This document shows, piece after piece, positions 15,089-21,727 of a stretch of 21,727 bases of DNA. Each line of letters starts with the position of its first letter. Position 1 is the stretch's first letter. The notes below the pieces were generated by a model. It was given only the letters and a program-made list of their open reading frames with translations, searched no databases and was not told where the DNA came from. This stretch comes from Nitratifractor sp. (lineage in GTDB: Bacteria > Campylobacterota > Campylobacteria > Campylobacterales > Sulfurovaceae), in contig WFYP01000113.1 in NCBI GenBank assembly GCA_015490055.1, positions 1 through 21,727 of the forward strand, written 5' to 3'. A program made the position numbers and the translations under genes.

Positions 15089-15397
15089 ATGTATATAGCA
15101 ATTCCATTAAACTCTAACGATTTTAAAAATGCGACAATATCAAACATAGCAGATGCAAAAGCGTGGGGATTAATAGATTTCGATGAGGGTGTAGTAAAGA
15201 GTATCAAAGAGATACCAAGCTGGCAAGAGCATGGTACAGATTGGTTAGATTTTGTTGTGCTAGAGAATAAATACGAAAATATTATGGATTTTCTAAACGA
15301 AGGTACAACTGTGCTAGTTAGAAGAGAGGGGCAAGATACTGTAGATAATATAATCGAAGCCTTTAAATTTAAAGAGTTAGACGAAGCAGGGTTTTAA
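15089..15397 (+). CDS. Small conserved-looking protein, possibly NifX/NifB-like fold
   Basis: 102 residues, not firmly recognised. It begins one base after the luxS stop and overlaps the mnmD start by one base (TAATG), so it is translated in an operon. The start MYIAIPLNS, the ADAKAWGLIDFDEG segment, and the later NEGTTVLVRREGQDTVDNIIEAFKF recall the RNase-H-like fold of dinitrogenase iron-molybdenum cofactor (NifX/NifB) domain proteins, which also open with an I-A-(I/V)-P strand. No cysteine or histidine cluster is evident, so metal binding is not supported. Function unknown; linked by position to the methyl cycle or tRNA modification. Confidence 0.6.
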   Translation: MYIAIPLNSNDFKNATISNIADAKAWGLIDFDEGVVKSIKEIPSWQEHGTDWLDFVVLENKYENIMDFLNEGTTVLVRREGQDTVDNIIEAFKFKELDEAGF

Positions 15398-16176
15398 TGT
15401 TCTCTAAACTCTACAACCCAGCCTTAAGGGCTGAAAAAAAAGAGATGCTTACAAAAGATGGGACTACTACTCTATACACTGCCGAGTTTGACGAATACTA
15501 CCACTCTATAAAAGATGGTGCACTGCAAGAGAGCTTAAATAAGCATATTATTCCTGCGTATAATTTGTGCAAAAAAGAGAAATTAACAATATTAGATATA
15601 TGCTTTGGCTTAGGTTACAATACATTAAGTGCAATTTACTACTACAAACAGCACTCTCCGGATACAAAACTGCATATAATTTCGCCAGAGATAGATAAAG
15701 AGTTAGTTCGTAGTTTGAAAAACTTTAAATACCCAAAAGAGTTTAATGAATTTAAGCCAATTATAGAAGCTATTAGCGACAATTTTTACTACGAAGATGA
15801 AAGGGTTAAAATAGAAGTTTTAATAGATGATGCAAGAGAGAGTATAAAAGAGATAAAAGAGAAAATAGATATTGTCTATCAAGACGCCTTTAGCCCCCGC
15901 AAAAACCCAGCTCTTTGGAGTGTAGAGTACTTTAACGACATTAAAAAAATTGCAAGTGAAGATATAATAATAACCACATACTCCATAGCAACACCAGCTA
16001 GACTCTCCATGTACGAAACAGGCTTTAAAGTACATATTTTACCAAAAGATAAAGTACGCAGTGGAACAATAGCTTCGCTTAAAAAGCTAGATTTAGAAGA
16101 GGTCGATATGGAGCTTAAAAAGCAGAGAAATCCAGAAGCTAAGGCTTATAGAGATAGGGATATTTTGGAAGTTTGA
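15397..16176 (+). CDS. mnmD: MnmD-like SAM-dependent methyltransferase (tRNA wobble-uridine modification)
   Basis: 259 residues matching the methyltransferase half of MnmC (DUF752) without the C-terminal FAD oxidase. The SAM-binding loop is LTILDICFGLGYNTLSA (~63-79). The family hallmark is IVYQDAFSPRKNPALW (~159-174). The N-terminus has FDEYYHSIKDGALQES, a typical MnmC feature. In MnmC this domain methylates nm5U at position 34 of tRNA to mnm5U. A stand-alone version is called MnmD in some bacteria. It overlaps the preceding gene by one base, and its stop lies inside a heptamer repeat. Assignment to the family is good; exact tRNA substrate is inferred. Confidence 0.8.
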   Translation: MFSKLYNPALRAEKKEMLTKDGTTTLYTAEFDEYYHSIKDGALQESLNKHIIPAYNLCKKEKLTILDICFGLGYNTLSAIYYYKQHSPDTKLHIISPEIDKELVRSLKNFKYPKEFNEFKPIIEAISDNFYYEDERVKIEVLIDDARESIKEIKEKIDIVYQDAFSPRKNPALWSVEYFNDIKKIASEDIIITTYSIATPARLSMYETGFKVHILPKDKVRSGTIASLKKLDLEEVDMELKKQRNPEAKAYRDRDILEV

Positions 16177-16238
16177 AGTTGGAAGTTGGAAGTTTTTGTC
16201 TTTTTCTTCAAACTTCCAACTTAGTACTTCCAACTTTA
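16165..16238. repeat. Inverted GGAAGTT heptamer arrays between convergent mnmD and metF
   Basis: Left: GGAAGTT, TGAAGTT, GGAAGTT, GGAAGTT (16167-16194), containing the mnmD stop. Right: AACTTCC, AACTTAG, TACTTCC, AACTTTA (16211-16238), ending exactly on the metF stop (16236-16238). A 14-bp perfect pairing (16165-16178 with 16206-16219) and T-runs in the loop make it a likely bidirectional transcript end for the two convergent genes. Confidence 0.65.
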
Positions 16239-17159
16239 CAGACTATCAATTAATTTTGAACACAAGTCAAAGCGATTATGTGTCATTAAGTGTACTTTTG
16301 GGTTTATTGCTACTATATCTTTTAAGATATTTTTAGAGATTTCAAAGCCTACTTCTGCCTCTTTTGCTTCTGAGTCCATTGCGGCTAAGTTCATTTCGTC
16401 TATTATCTCTTTTGGTACCTTTATGCCTGGTACTTTATCGGCTATAAAGTTTACTGTGCGGGCTTTAACTGCTGGGAATTGACCAAAGATTATTTTTGCC
16501 TCTTTAGATGTTTCTCGAATACTCTCTTTTTTTGCCTCTTCGAATATCTCTAAGAGTATTTTAGCATTCTCTACATCGTAAACTGGCTGTGTAATTATTG
16601 CTCTTGTGCCGTAGTTTAGTTTTTTTAACATTCTCTTTTGTAGGGTTTTATAATCTTTTGCGTATGAGTTACTAACTGCAAATGGGTATATCGGTTTTGG
16701 TGCTGGATTTAGTGGTTTGTTAGAGTAGTCTAAGCCATTATTTAGGCGATAGATAATGCTTAAAAGTAGGGTAGAGTCTCGCTCTAGCACGCCTTTTACC
16801 TCTGGTTGGTCGCTAAATTTTGCTGGGTCGCCTGTTAGGGCTAAGATTAGTCTAATGTCAAAGTCGTTTGCACCCAAAAGGCTAGATTGTAGAGATAGTT
16901 TGTTTCTGTCACGCATAGATACTGTGCTAATTACTGGCTTACCAAACTTTTGCTGAACCTTTATGGCACTCAAAATCGAAGACATTTTAAGCTTTGCTAG
17001 TGGATTATCTGTTACGCTAAATCCATCTATCTTTTCGCAGATACCACTTTGCTCAATTTTATCTAATATTCCACTCATAGAAGCACCGTGAGGTGGTGTT
17101 ATCTCTACTGTTATAAATGTATCGTTACTTTGTAGTTTTTTACAAAACTTTTTAAACAT
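16236..17159 (-). CDS. metF: Methylenetetrahydrofolate reductase family protein
   Basis: 307 residues, TIM-barrel flavoprotein predicted to reduce 5,10-methylene- to 5-methyl-tetrahydrofolate for methionine synthesis. Visible features are the early strand FITVEITPPHG, which carries the catalytic Glu region, DGFSVTDNPLAK, LILALTGDPAKF (the conserved L-T-G-D-P flavin loop) and ITQPVYDVENAK (the usual TQ-x-F/Y-D substrate loop). The chosen ATG (17159) has AAAAGGCAAGAT before it. An upstream in-frame ATG at 17180 has AAGG only three bases away and is less likely. Convergent with mnmD and divergent from serB. With luxS it covers two steps of the methionine/homocysteine cycle. Confidence 0.82.
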   Translation of the reverse strand: MFKKFCKKLQSNDTFITVEITPPHGASMSGILDKIEQSGICEKIDGFSVTDNPLAKLKMSSILSAIKVQQKFGKPVISTVSMRDRNKLSLQSSLLGANDFDIRLILALTGDPAKFSDQPEVKGVLERDSTLLLSIIYRLNNGLDYSNKPLNPAPKPIYPFAVSNSYAKDYKTLQKRMLKKLNYGTRAIITQPVYDVENAKILLEIFEEAKKESIRETSKEAKIIFGQFPAVKARTVNFIADKVPGIKVPKEIIDEMNLAAMDSEAKEAEVGFEISKNILKDIVAINPKVHLMTHNRFDLCSKLIDSL

Positions 17160-17206
17160 ATCTTGCCTTTTAAAATGCACCTTACTTAGGTTTGTGTAAA
17201 TTTAGA

Positions 17207-17212
17207 TATAAT
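17207..17212 (+). promoter_or_regulatory. Predicted -10 box for serB
   Basis: TATAAT, 28 bases upstream of the serB ATG; AAGG follows as ribosome binding site. Confidence 0.4.
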
Positions 17213-17239
17213 TCTACCTAAAAAACGATAAGGTTATAG

Positions 17240-17872
17240 ATGAAATTGGCAGTTTTTGATTTTGACTCTACATTAATGGATGGCGAGACAATAGACTTTT
17301 TAGCAAAAGAGCTAGGCTTCGAGGCTGAAGTAGCCCAAATTACAGAGCGAGCAATGGCAGGAGAGTTGGACTTTTTTGACTCTTTGGTAGAAAGGGTTGC
17401 TTTGTTAAAAGGGTTAGAAGTTAATAAGGTAAACAGTATTTGCCAAAACTTACCACTAATTAATGGTGCAAAAGAGGCAATAGAGTCGCTAAAGAGTCAA
17501 GGTTTTAGAGTAGTATGCTTCTCTGGCGGATTTAGAAATGCCACTGAGCCAATTTGTGCGAGCTTAGAAATAGATGCCGATTTCTCTAACTACCTACATG
17601 AAAAAGATGGCATACTAACAGGCTTAGTTGGTGGCGAAATGATGTTTAGCGACTCTAAGGGTAAAATGCTTAAAAGATTGCAAAGTTTATTAGGAGTTAG
17701 CAAAGAGAATACGCTAGTTGTTGGCGATGGAGCAAACGATATAAGTATGTTCAAACACGCAGGCGTGAGCGTTGCCTTTTGTGCAAAACCAATACTTAAA
17801 GAGGCAGCTACTGATATTGTAGATGTTAAAGACTTAAGAGAAGTTGCTAAAATAGCTGGTGAAAAGCTATAA
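17240..17872 (+). CDS. serB: Phosphoserine phosphatase (HAD family)
   Basis: 210 residues. Hydrolyses phosphoserine to serine, the last step of serine synthesis. HAD motif I is DFDST (D7, D9), with E16 in DGETID as expected for SerB. Motif II is CFSGGF (~94-99), motif III is the Lys in SKGKMLKRL, and motif IV is VVGDGANDISMF (~161-172). Length fits the short SerB form without an ACT domain. It stands alone with its own -10 box; a highly structured repeat region follows. Serine supply connects to one-carbon folate metabolism and so to the neighbouring metF, which is a loose functional link only. Confidence 0.9.
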   Translation: MKLAVFDFDSTLMDGETIDFLAKELGFEAEVAQITERAMAGELDFFDSLVERVALLKGLEVNKVNSICQNLPLINGAKEAIESLKSQGFRVVCFSGGFRNATEPICASLEIDADFSNYLHEKDGILTGLVGGEMMFSDSKGKMLKRLQSLLGVSKENTLVVGDGANDISMFKHAGVSVAFCAKPILKEAATDIVDVKDLREVAKIAGEKL

Positions 17873-17897
17873 TTGGCATTTTGGTGTGGTAAGAGTA

Positions 17898-18154
17898 CCC
17901 TCGTTGCCATTAATTTAAGAGTTTTAACTCCATAAAATGCATAAAGATTAAAGCACAAAGCAAAAAGCTAGCCACTGCGTCATTCCCGTGAAAACGGGAA
18001 TCCACGGTTTAATTTGTCAGAAAAGTTAAATTGCAACTTATAGACAATTAAAATTGTAGATTCCCGTTTTCACGGGAATGACGGCGATGGTAAATATTTT
18101 CTTTGTTTTAGACTTTGAGTTGATAAATAGATATAACTTAATGGCAACAAAGGG
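17898..18154. repeat. 257-bp element with terminal inverted repeats in the serB-ABC gap
   Basis: CCCTCGTTGCCATTAA (17898-17913) is inverted at 18138-18154 (GTTGCCATTAA identical, CCCT shared, one base inserted). Inside are heptamer-like repeats (TAAAGAT, TAAAGCA, CAAAGCA, AAAAGCT at 17942-17969) and the inverted palindrome pair at 17978-18083. No ORF was seen. This accounts for most of the 307-bp gap. It resembles a small non-autonomous element nested around a REPIN-like unit; no transposase or target duplication was found. Confidence 0.45.
17978..18083. repeat. REPIN-like inverted pair, ATTCCCGT...ACGGGAAT palindromes
   Basis: Arms 17978-18001 and 18060-18083 are perfect 24-bp inverted repeats. 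Each contains an 8-bp hairpin ATTCCCGT-GAAA-ACGGGAAT with CGTC on its outer side. The 58-bp middle is also partly self-complementary (AATTTGTC against GACAATT). The ATTCCC-N-GGGAAT palindrome resembles dRS3-like repeats known from Neisseria and other proteobacteria; here two copies face each other. Confidence 0.7.
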
Positions 18155-18179
18155 CACACTTGTGTATTAGGAGAACAGA

Positions 18180-19934
18180 TTGAATAAATGTAAAATAAAA
18201 GAGCTACTTTTAGAGATTGTTAAGTATAAAAAAGAGTTGCTAATTGGTAATGGTTTTGCGATACTTGCAACGCTTCTTACTGTTACTATACCTCTATTTA
18301 TTCCAATGCTTATAGATGAGCTTTTACTTCATAAAGAGCCAAAATTAACAGCTTTGGTTGCAGAGTATATAACACCTATGAGCCTTGTGGGGTATGTAAT
18401 ATTCTTTTTATGTTTAACTATTATTATGCGATTTTTGGGTGTAATTTTTGCCAATATGCAGGTGAAAATGTTGCTAAGAGTCTCTAAAGATATTACATAT
18501 AAATTGCGAATTAATGCGATAGAGCATTTAAAAAGGGTAGCCCTAAAAGAGTACGAGCGTTTTAGTCCTGGGGCGATTACATCAAAACTTGTAACAGATA
18601 TTAATACGGTTGATCAATTTATTGGCACAACGGTGGGCAAACTTATTATCTCGACACTTATTTTGCTTTTTACATCTATAATTTTGTTTATTATAAATTG
18701 GAAATTAGCTATATTTATACTTGTTACAAACCCTATTGTTGTATATTTTACAGCAAAATTGGCAAGAAGAGTTGGCAAGTTAAAGAGAGCTGAAAATAAG
18801 AGTGTAGAGGTTTTTCAAGAGTCGCTTAGTGACTCTTTGGAACTATTTAACCAGATAAAAGCAGCTAATAAAGAGGAGTACTTTTTTAGCAAAGTTGCCA
18901 AGCGAGCGAGCGAGTTAAAAAATAAGAGTATAGAGTTCTCTTACCGAAGCGACAGAGCTATTAGAATATCTTTTTTTACATTTTTAAGTGGATATGAGCT
19001 ATTTCGTTCGGTTAGTATATTAGCGGTTGCATATAGTAATTTATCTATTGGTTTAATGCTCGCAATTTTTGGTTATCTTTGGATTATGATGACACCAACT
19101 CAAGATATTATAAACTTTCAGTATGCACTATTTAATGCTAAATCATCTTGTGCTAGAGTAAATGAAATTTTTGAATTGGAGCAAGAGAGAAGTGTGCAAA
19201 ATGCCCAAAATCCTTTTAATAAAGAGGTTAGCATAGAGTTTATAGATATGTCGTTTGCATACGAAGTGGGCAAAGAGATTTTACAAAATTTAACATTTAA
19301 AATAGAGCCTTTGAGTAAAGTTGCGATTGTGGGACCTAGCGGTAGCGGTAAAAGTACGCTTGCAAATATAATAGCAGGGTTTTATGAGCCAAGTAGTGGA
19401 GAGTTAAAATATAATGAAATTAGCTACAAATCGATATTACCGCAAGAGATTAGAGAAAATATTTACCTAATTTTACAACATCCTAAACTATTTAATGATA
19501 CAATGCGGTTTAATTTAACCCTTGGTAGGAGTTATAGCGACGATGAGGTAGAGAGAGCTCTAAAAATTGCACAGTTAGATAGCGTAGTATCTAACTTAGA
19601 AGATGGGCTTGATACTGTTGTTGGTAAAGAGGGGGTTAAGTTAAGCGGTGGACAGAGACAACGCGTAGCAATAGCAAGAATGGTTTTAGAAGACCCACAA
19701 GTTGTAATCTTTGATGAATCAACTTCGGCACTAGATATACACACCGAAGCGAATCTCTTTAGAGATTTAAAAGAGTTTTTAAAGCGAAAAACAGTTATTA
19801 CTATTGCACATAGACTTAGCACAATAGAACAAGCAGAAGTTATCTTTGTATTAGAAGATGGCAAACTAGCCGACAGCGGAAGCCCAAAAGAGCTTTTAGC
19901 AAAAGATAGCGGCTATTTTGCGAAAATGATATAA
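18180..19934 (+). CDS. ABC exporter half-transporter (fused membrane and ATPase domains)
   Basis: 584 residues, MsbA/multidrug-exporter layout. A six-helix membrane domain spans ~15-315, followed by an ATPase domain from ~350: Walker A GPSGSGKS (385-392), Q-loop Q433 (LILQHPKLF), signature LSGGQ (488-492), Walker B VVIFDE (508-513) and H-loop H544 (TIAHRLST). It probably works as a homodimer in the inner membrane; the cargo could be lipid, drug or peptide and is not predictable. No peptidase domain is present. The start is TTG with AGGAG a few bases upstream; no better ATG exists nearby. The next gene follows after a repeat unit. Confidence 0.9.
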   Translation: MNKCKIKELLLEIVKYKKELLIGNGFAILATLLTVTIPLFIPMLIDELLLHKEPKLTALVAEYITPMSLVGYVIFFLCLTIIMRFLGVIFANMQVKMLLRVSKDITYKLRINAIEHLKRVALKEYERFSPGAITSKLVTDINTVDQFIGTTVGKLIISTLILLFTSIILFIINWKLAIFILVTNPIVVYFTAKLARRVGKLKRAENKSVEVFQESLSDSLELFNQIKAANKEEYFFSKVAKRASELKNKSIEFSYRSDRAIRISFFTFLSGYELFRSVSILAVAYSNLSIGLMLAIFGYLWIMMTPTQDIINFQYALFNAKSSCARVNEIFELEQERSVQNAQNPFNKEVSIEFIDMSFAYEVGKEILQNLTFKIEPLSKVAIVGPSGSGKSTLANIIAGFYEPSSGELKYNEISYKSILPQEIRENIYLILQHPKLFNDTMRFNLTLGRSYSDDEVERALKIAQLDSVVSNLEDGLDTVVGKEGVKLSGGQRQRVAIARMVLEDPQVVIFDESTSALDIHTEANLFRDLKEFLKRKTVITIAHRLSTIEQAEVIFVLEDGKLADSGSPKELLAKDSGYFAKMI

Positions 19935-19940
19935 TAGAAG

Positions 19941-20051
19941 TTAAGAGTTAAGAGTTAAGAGTTAAGAGTTGATAAAGTGGCTTCGCCTTTTTTTAAAATA
20001 AGCGAAGCTACATTATTAGCTCTAGGCTCTAAGCTCTCTGCTCTAAGCTTC
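19941..20051. repeat. Composite intergenic repeat C: (TTAAGAG)4 array, core and inverted heptamers
   Basis: Four perfect tandem TTAAGAG units (19941-19968) start seven bases after the ABC stop. GTGGCTTCGCC follows. The core TAATGTAGCTTCGCTT is on the minus strand within 19995-20021. Heptamers TAGAGCT, TAGAGCC, GAGAGCT, TAGAGCA, GGAAGCT (minus strand) then run up to the helicase ribosome binding site. The 27-base segment around the core matches that at 3251-3277 at 25 positions. Confidence 0.65.
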
Positions 20052-20068
20052 CTTGAAAAAGGATTTAT

Positions 20069-21451
20069 TTGAATTTTATAGAATTTAATTTTCACCCAGA
20101 TATTGCAAAGGGTGTGAAGATTGCAGGTTTTAAAGAGCCTAGCCCAATACAAGAAGAAGCGATTCCTCTTGTTTTGGATGGAATAGATATTGTGGCACAA
20201 GCCCACACAGGTACAGGAAAAACGGCAGCATTTGGTTTACCAATTTTAGAAAAAATTGCAAATGGCGAGATAGAGAAAGCACTTGTAATTACGCCAACTA
20301 GAGAGCTAGCAACTCAAGTAAGTGATGAGCTTTATCACTTAGGGCGTTTTGCAGGTATTAGAACATTGGCAGTTTATGGCGGTGTTGGATATGGGCGACA
20401 GATTGCACTTATAAATAGAGGTGTGCAAATTGTTGTGGCAACTCCAGGGAGGCTAAAAGACCTTTATCAAAAGGGCAAAATAGATAGCTTTAACCCAGAA
20501 ATTGTTGTACTAGACGAAGCAGATGAAATGCTAGATATGGGCTTTTTAGAGAGTGTAAAAGAGATTTTTGACTACATCCCTCAAAACCGCCAAACTCTAC
20601 TTTTCTCGGCAACAATGCCAGAGCCAATTAAAGATTTAGCAGAGACTCTGCTTTATAACCCAGAGTATATATCGGTAGTTAGCGATGAAGATAGCACAAC
20701 AAACAATAAAATCGAGCAACTCTATTATGTGATTGAAGAGGAGCAGAGAGACAATGCCATTGTAAAATTGCTAGAGAGCGAAAATTACAATAAAGCTTTA
20801 ATTTTTTGCAGAATGAAGCGTGAAGTAGATAGATTAACTGAACACTTGCAAGCTATGGGCTTTCATGTCGAGGGCTTACACGGCGATATAGAGCAGATGC
20901 AAAGAGATGAAATAGTTAAAAACTACAGACGCGGAAGAACCAAGCTTTTAATAGCTACTGATGTTGCAGCTAGAGGTCTTGATATTAAAGATGTTACGCA
21001 TGTATTTAACTACCACATACCGTTCGACCCACAAAGCTATGTTCACCGAATCGGAAGAACAGGTCGTGCAGGAAAAGATGGAAGAGCAATCACTCTTGTT
21101 ACTACGCAAGAGTTTAGAGAGTTAGGCAGAATCAAAAAAGATGTAGGTGCCGATATGCACCTTACTACTCTAAAAATTGGTGGCTCAAAACTTAGCCAAG
21201 AAGATGTATCAAAAGTTAAAAATACAATCGAATCTGTAGATATTATAGATGATATAGATAAGTTAATGCAAGGCTTATCAGAGTTTGAATTAAACGATTT
21301 ACTAAAAAGATTACTATCATATGTTGCTACTAAAGAGAGCTTAGGCAGTGGCGAATCTATAGGCTACAACCAAAACGAAACCGACGAAATGTACAGACTC
21401 TTTTTAAAAGAGGAAAAAGCTGCTAAAAATAAGAAGAAGAAAAGAAGGTAA
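20069..21451 (+). CDS. DEAD-box ATP-dependent RNA helicase
   Basis: 460 residues with all core motifs: upstream Phe/Q-motif (GFKEPSPIQEEAIP, Q28), motif I AHTGTGKT (45-52), Ia PTRELA (76-81), TPGR (125-128), DEAD (149-152), SAT (180-182), and in the second RecA lobe IATDVAARGLD, VHRIGRTGR. A ~90-residue C-terminal extension ends in a Lys-rich tail (KNKKKKRR), likely for RNA binding. Such proteins (RhlE/CshA/DeaD-like) act in ribosome assembly, mRNA decay or cold adaptation; the subgroup is not assigned. The start is TTG with AAAAAGGA upstream. The 5' leader carries the composite repeat, which could fold into the mRNA. Confidence 0.92.
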   Translation: MNFIEFNFHPDIAKGVKIAGFKEPSPIQEEAIPLVLDGIDIVAQAHTGTGKTAAFGLPILEKIANGEIEKALVITPTRELATQVSDELYHLGRFAGIRTLAVYGGVGYGRQIALINRGVQIVVATPGRLKDLYQKGKIDSFNPEIVVLDEADEMLDMGFLESVKEIFDYIPQNRQTLLFSATMPEPIKDLAETLLYNPEYISVVSDEDSTTNNKIEQLYYVIEEEQRDNAIVKLLESENYNKALIFCRMKREVDRLTEHLQAMGFHVEGLHGDIEQMQRDEIVKNYRRGRTKLLIATDVAARGLDIKDVTHVFNYHIPFDPQSYVHRIGRTGRAGKDGRAITLVTTQEFRELGRIKKDVGADMHLTTLKIGGSKLSQEDVSKVKNTIESVDIIDDIDKLMQGLSEFELNDLLKRLLSYVATKESLGSGESIGYNQNETDEMYRLFLKEEKAAKNKKKKRR

Positions 21452-21467
21452 AATTTTGCCTTCTTTT
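21440..21467 (+). terminator. Hairpin over the helicase stop codon
   Basis: AAAAGAAGGTAAAA is followed by TTTTGCCTTCTTTT, an imperfect palindrome (one G-T pair) containing the helicase stop (21449-21451). A weak T-run (GGTTTTA) follows. It may end the helicase transcript, but it also covers the AAGG site of the next gene, so it may instead control that gene's translation. Confidence 0.4.
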
Positions 21468-21727
21468 GGTTTTACATTACACATTAAATCAGTTGTAAAA
21501 ATCTTAGTCTATATAATGGGCTTAGTATTCTTTGTGCTTCTGAGCATTTATATTATGATACATTTCTTTACAATAGATGGTATGTGTAAAAATAGGATTA
21601 TAAAACAAATATCATTACCTAGTTTAAATAAAAAAGTTATTATATTCGAGCGAAATTGTGGAGCAACAACAAGTTTTAATACTCAAGTTTCAATAATTGG
21701 CTTAAACGAAGCCTTAGCAAATAAATC
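21456..21727 (+). CDS. Small membrane-anchored protein of unknown function (3' partial)
   Basis: An open frame runs from 21456 (TTG, with AAGG seven bases upstream) to the end of the window; the first ATG (21516) has no ribosome binding site. Two flanking genes also use TTG. From the TTG the protein would read MPSFGFTLHIKSVVKILVYI, then a hydrophobic helix (~17-39), then IDGMCKN and VIIFERNCGATTSFNTQVSI. The FER-x-CGATT-x-F-x-TQVSI motif recurs in short, uncharacterised bacterial membrane or lipoprotein-like proteins, as far as I can recall. No function can be given. It would be translationally close-coupled to the helicase (4-base gap). Confidence 0.5.
   Translation, partial: MPSFGFTLHIKSVVKILVYIMGLVFFVLLSIYIMIHFFTIDGMCKNRIIKQISLPSLNKKVIIFERNCGATTSFNTQVSIIGLNEALANK

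Noticed and set aside
17160..17180. Upstream ATG of metF at 17180
   Set aside because: AAGG is only three bases away from it, whereas the ATG at 17159 has AAAAGG at normal spacing.
19941..19968. Tandem TTAAGAG units as a CRISPR or plasmid iteron array
   Set aside because: Units are 7 bases with no spacers, no cas genes and no replication gene; it belongs to the wider heptamer class.
19955..20206. Minus-strand 83-residue frame over the helicase start
   Set aside because: It crosses repeat unit C and the helicase coding region, encodes repeat-derived NNVASL, and has no family features.

Overview
This window looks like a chromosomal segment of an AT-rich bacterium, most likely a member of Campylobacterota (Sulfurimonas/Sulfurovum/Arcobacter-like). 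That placement is inference from low GC, AGA/ATA-rich codon use, TATAAT -10 boxes without clear -35 boxes, TTG starts next to good AAGG/AGGAG sites, and the overall gene set. No sequence search was possible. No tRNA, rRNA, CRISPR array or transposase was recognised.

Layout. (1) 1-647: 3' part of a NERD-domain nuclease-like gene with a topoisomerase-type zinc finger. (2) 902-13759: a nitrogen-assimilation island. On the minus strand lie nirA (siroheme nitrite reductase), a fused four-cluster ferredoxin/DmsC-type membrane anchor, and nasA (molybdopterin nitrate reductase). Divergent from them is narK (nitrate/nitrite transporter). After a GNAT acetyltransferase and a PhzF-family gene come a PP2C phosphatase-Ser/Thr kinase fusion, amt (ammonium channel) and glnK (PII). 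Nitrate would be imported, reduced to nitrite with electrons probably taken from quinol through the DmsBC-like anchor, then reduced to ammonium by NirA. Amt/GlnK handle ammonium uptake and nitrogen sensing. No NtrBC, NasST or NasR regulator is visible here; the kinase/phosphatase is the only obvious signalling protein. (3) 13916-17872: metabolic genes: a fumarylacetoacetase-family hydrolase, luxS - small unknown gene - mnmD in a tight operon, metF and serB. (4) 18180-21727: an ABC exporter half-transporter, a DEAD-box RNA helicase, and the start of a small membrane-anchored protein of unknown function that runs off the window.

The intergenic DNA is unusually structured. At least six gaps carry degenerate tandem HEPTAMER arrays, several of which abut or include a stop codon. 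Three of these share a core (TAATGTAGCTTCGCTT) with small perfect hairpins. Three other gaps carry REPIN-like pairs of inverted palindromes. The nirA/narK gap is framed by a 19-bp inverted repeat.

The most interesting protein-level observation is that the last ~86 residues of NirA resemble the C-lobe of a protein kinase. They are similar to the C-lobe of the PP2C-kinase encoded 3 kb away, including an identical LNPKVP string, although NirA has no kinase catalytic residues.
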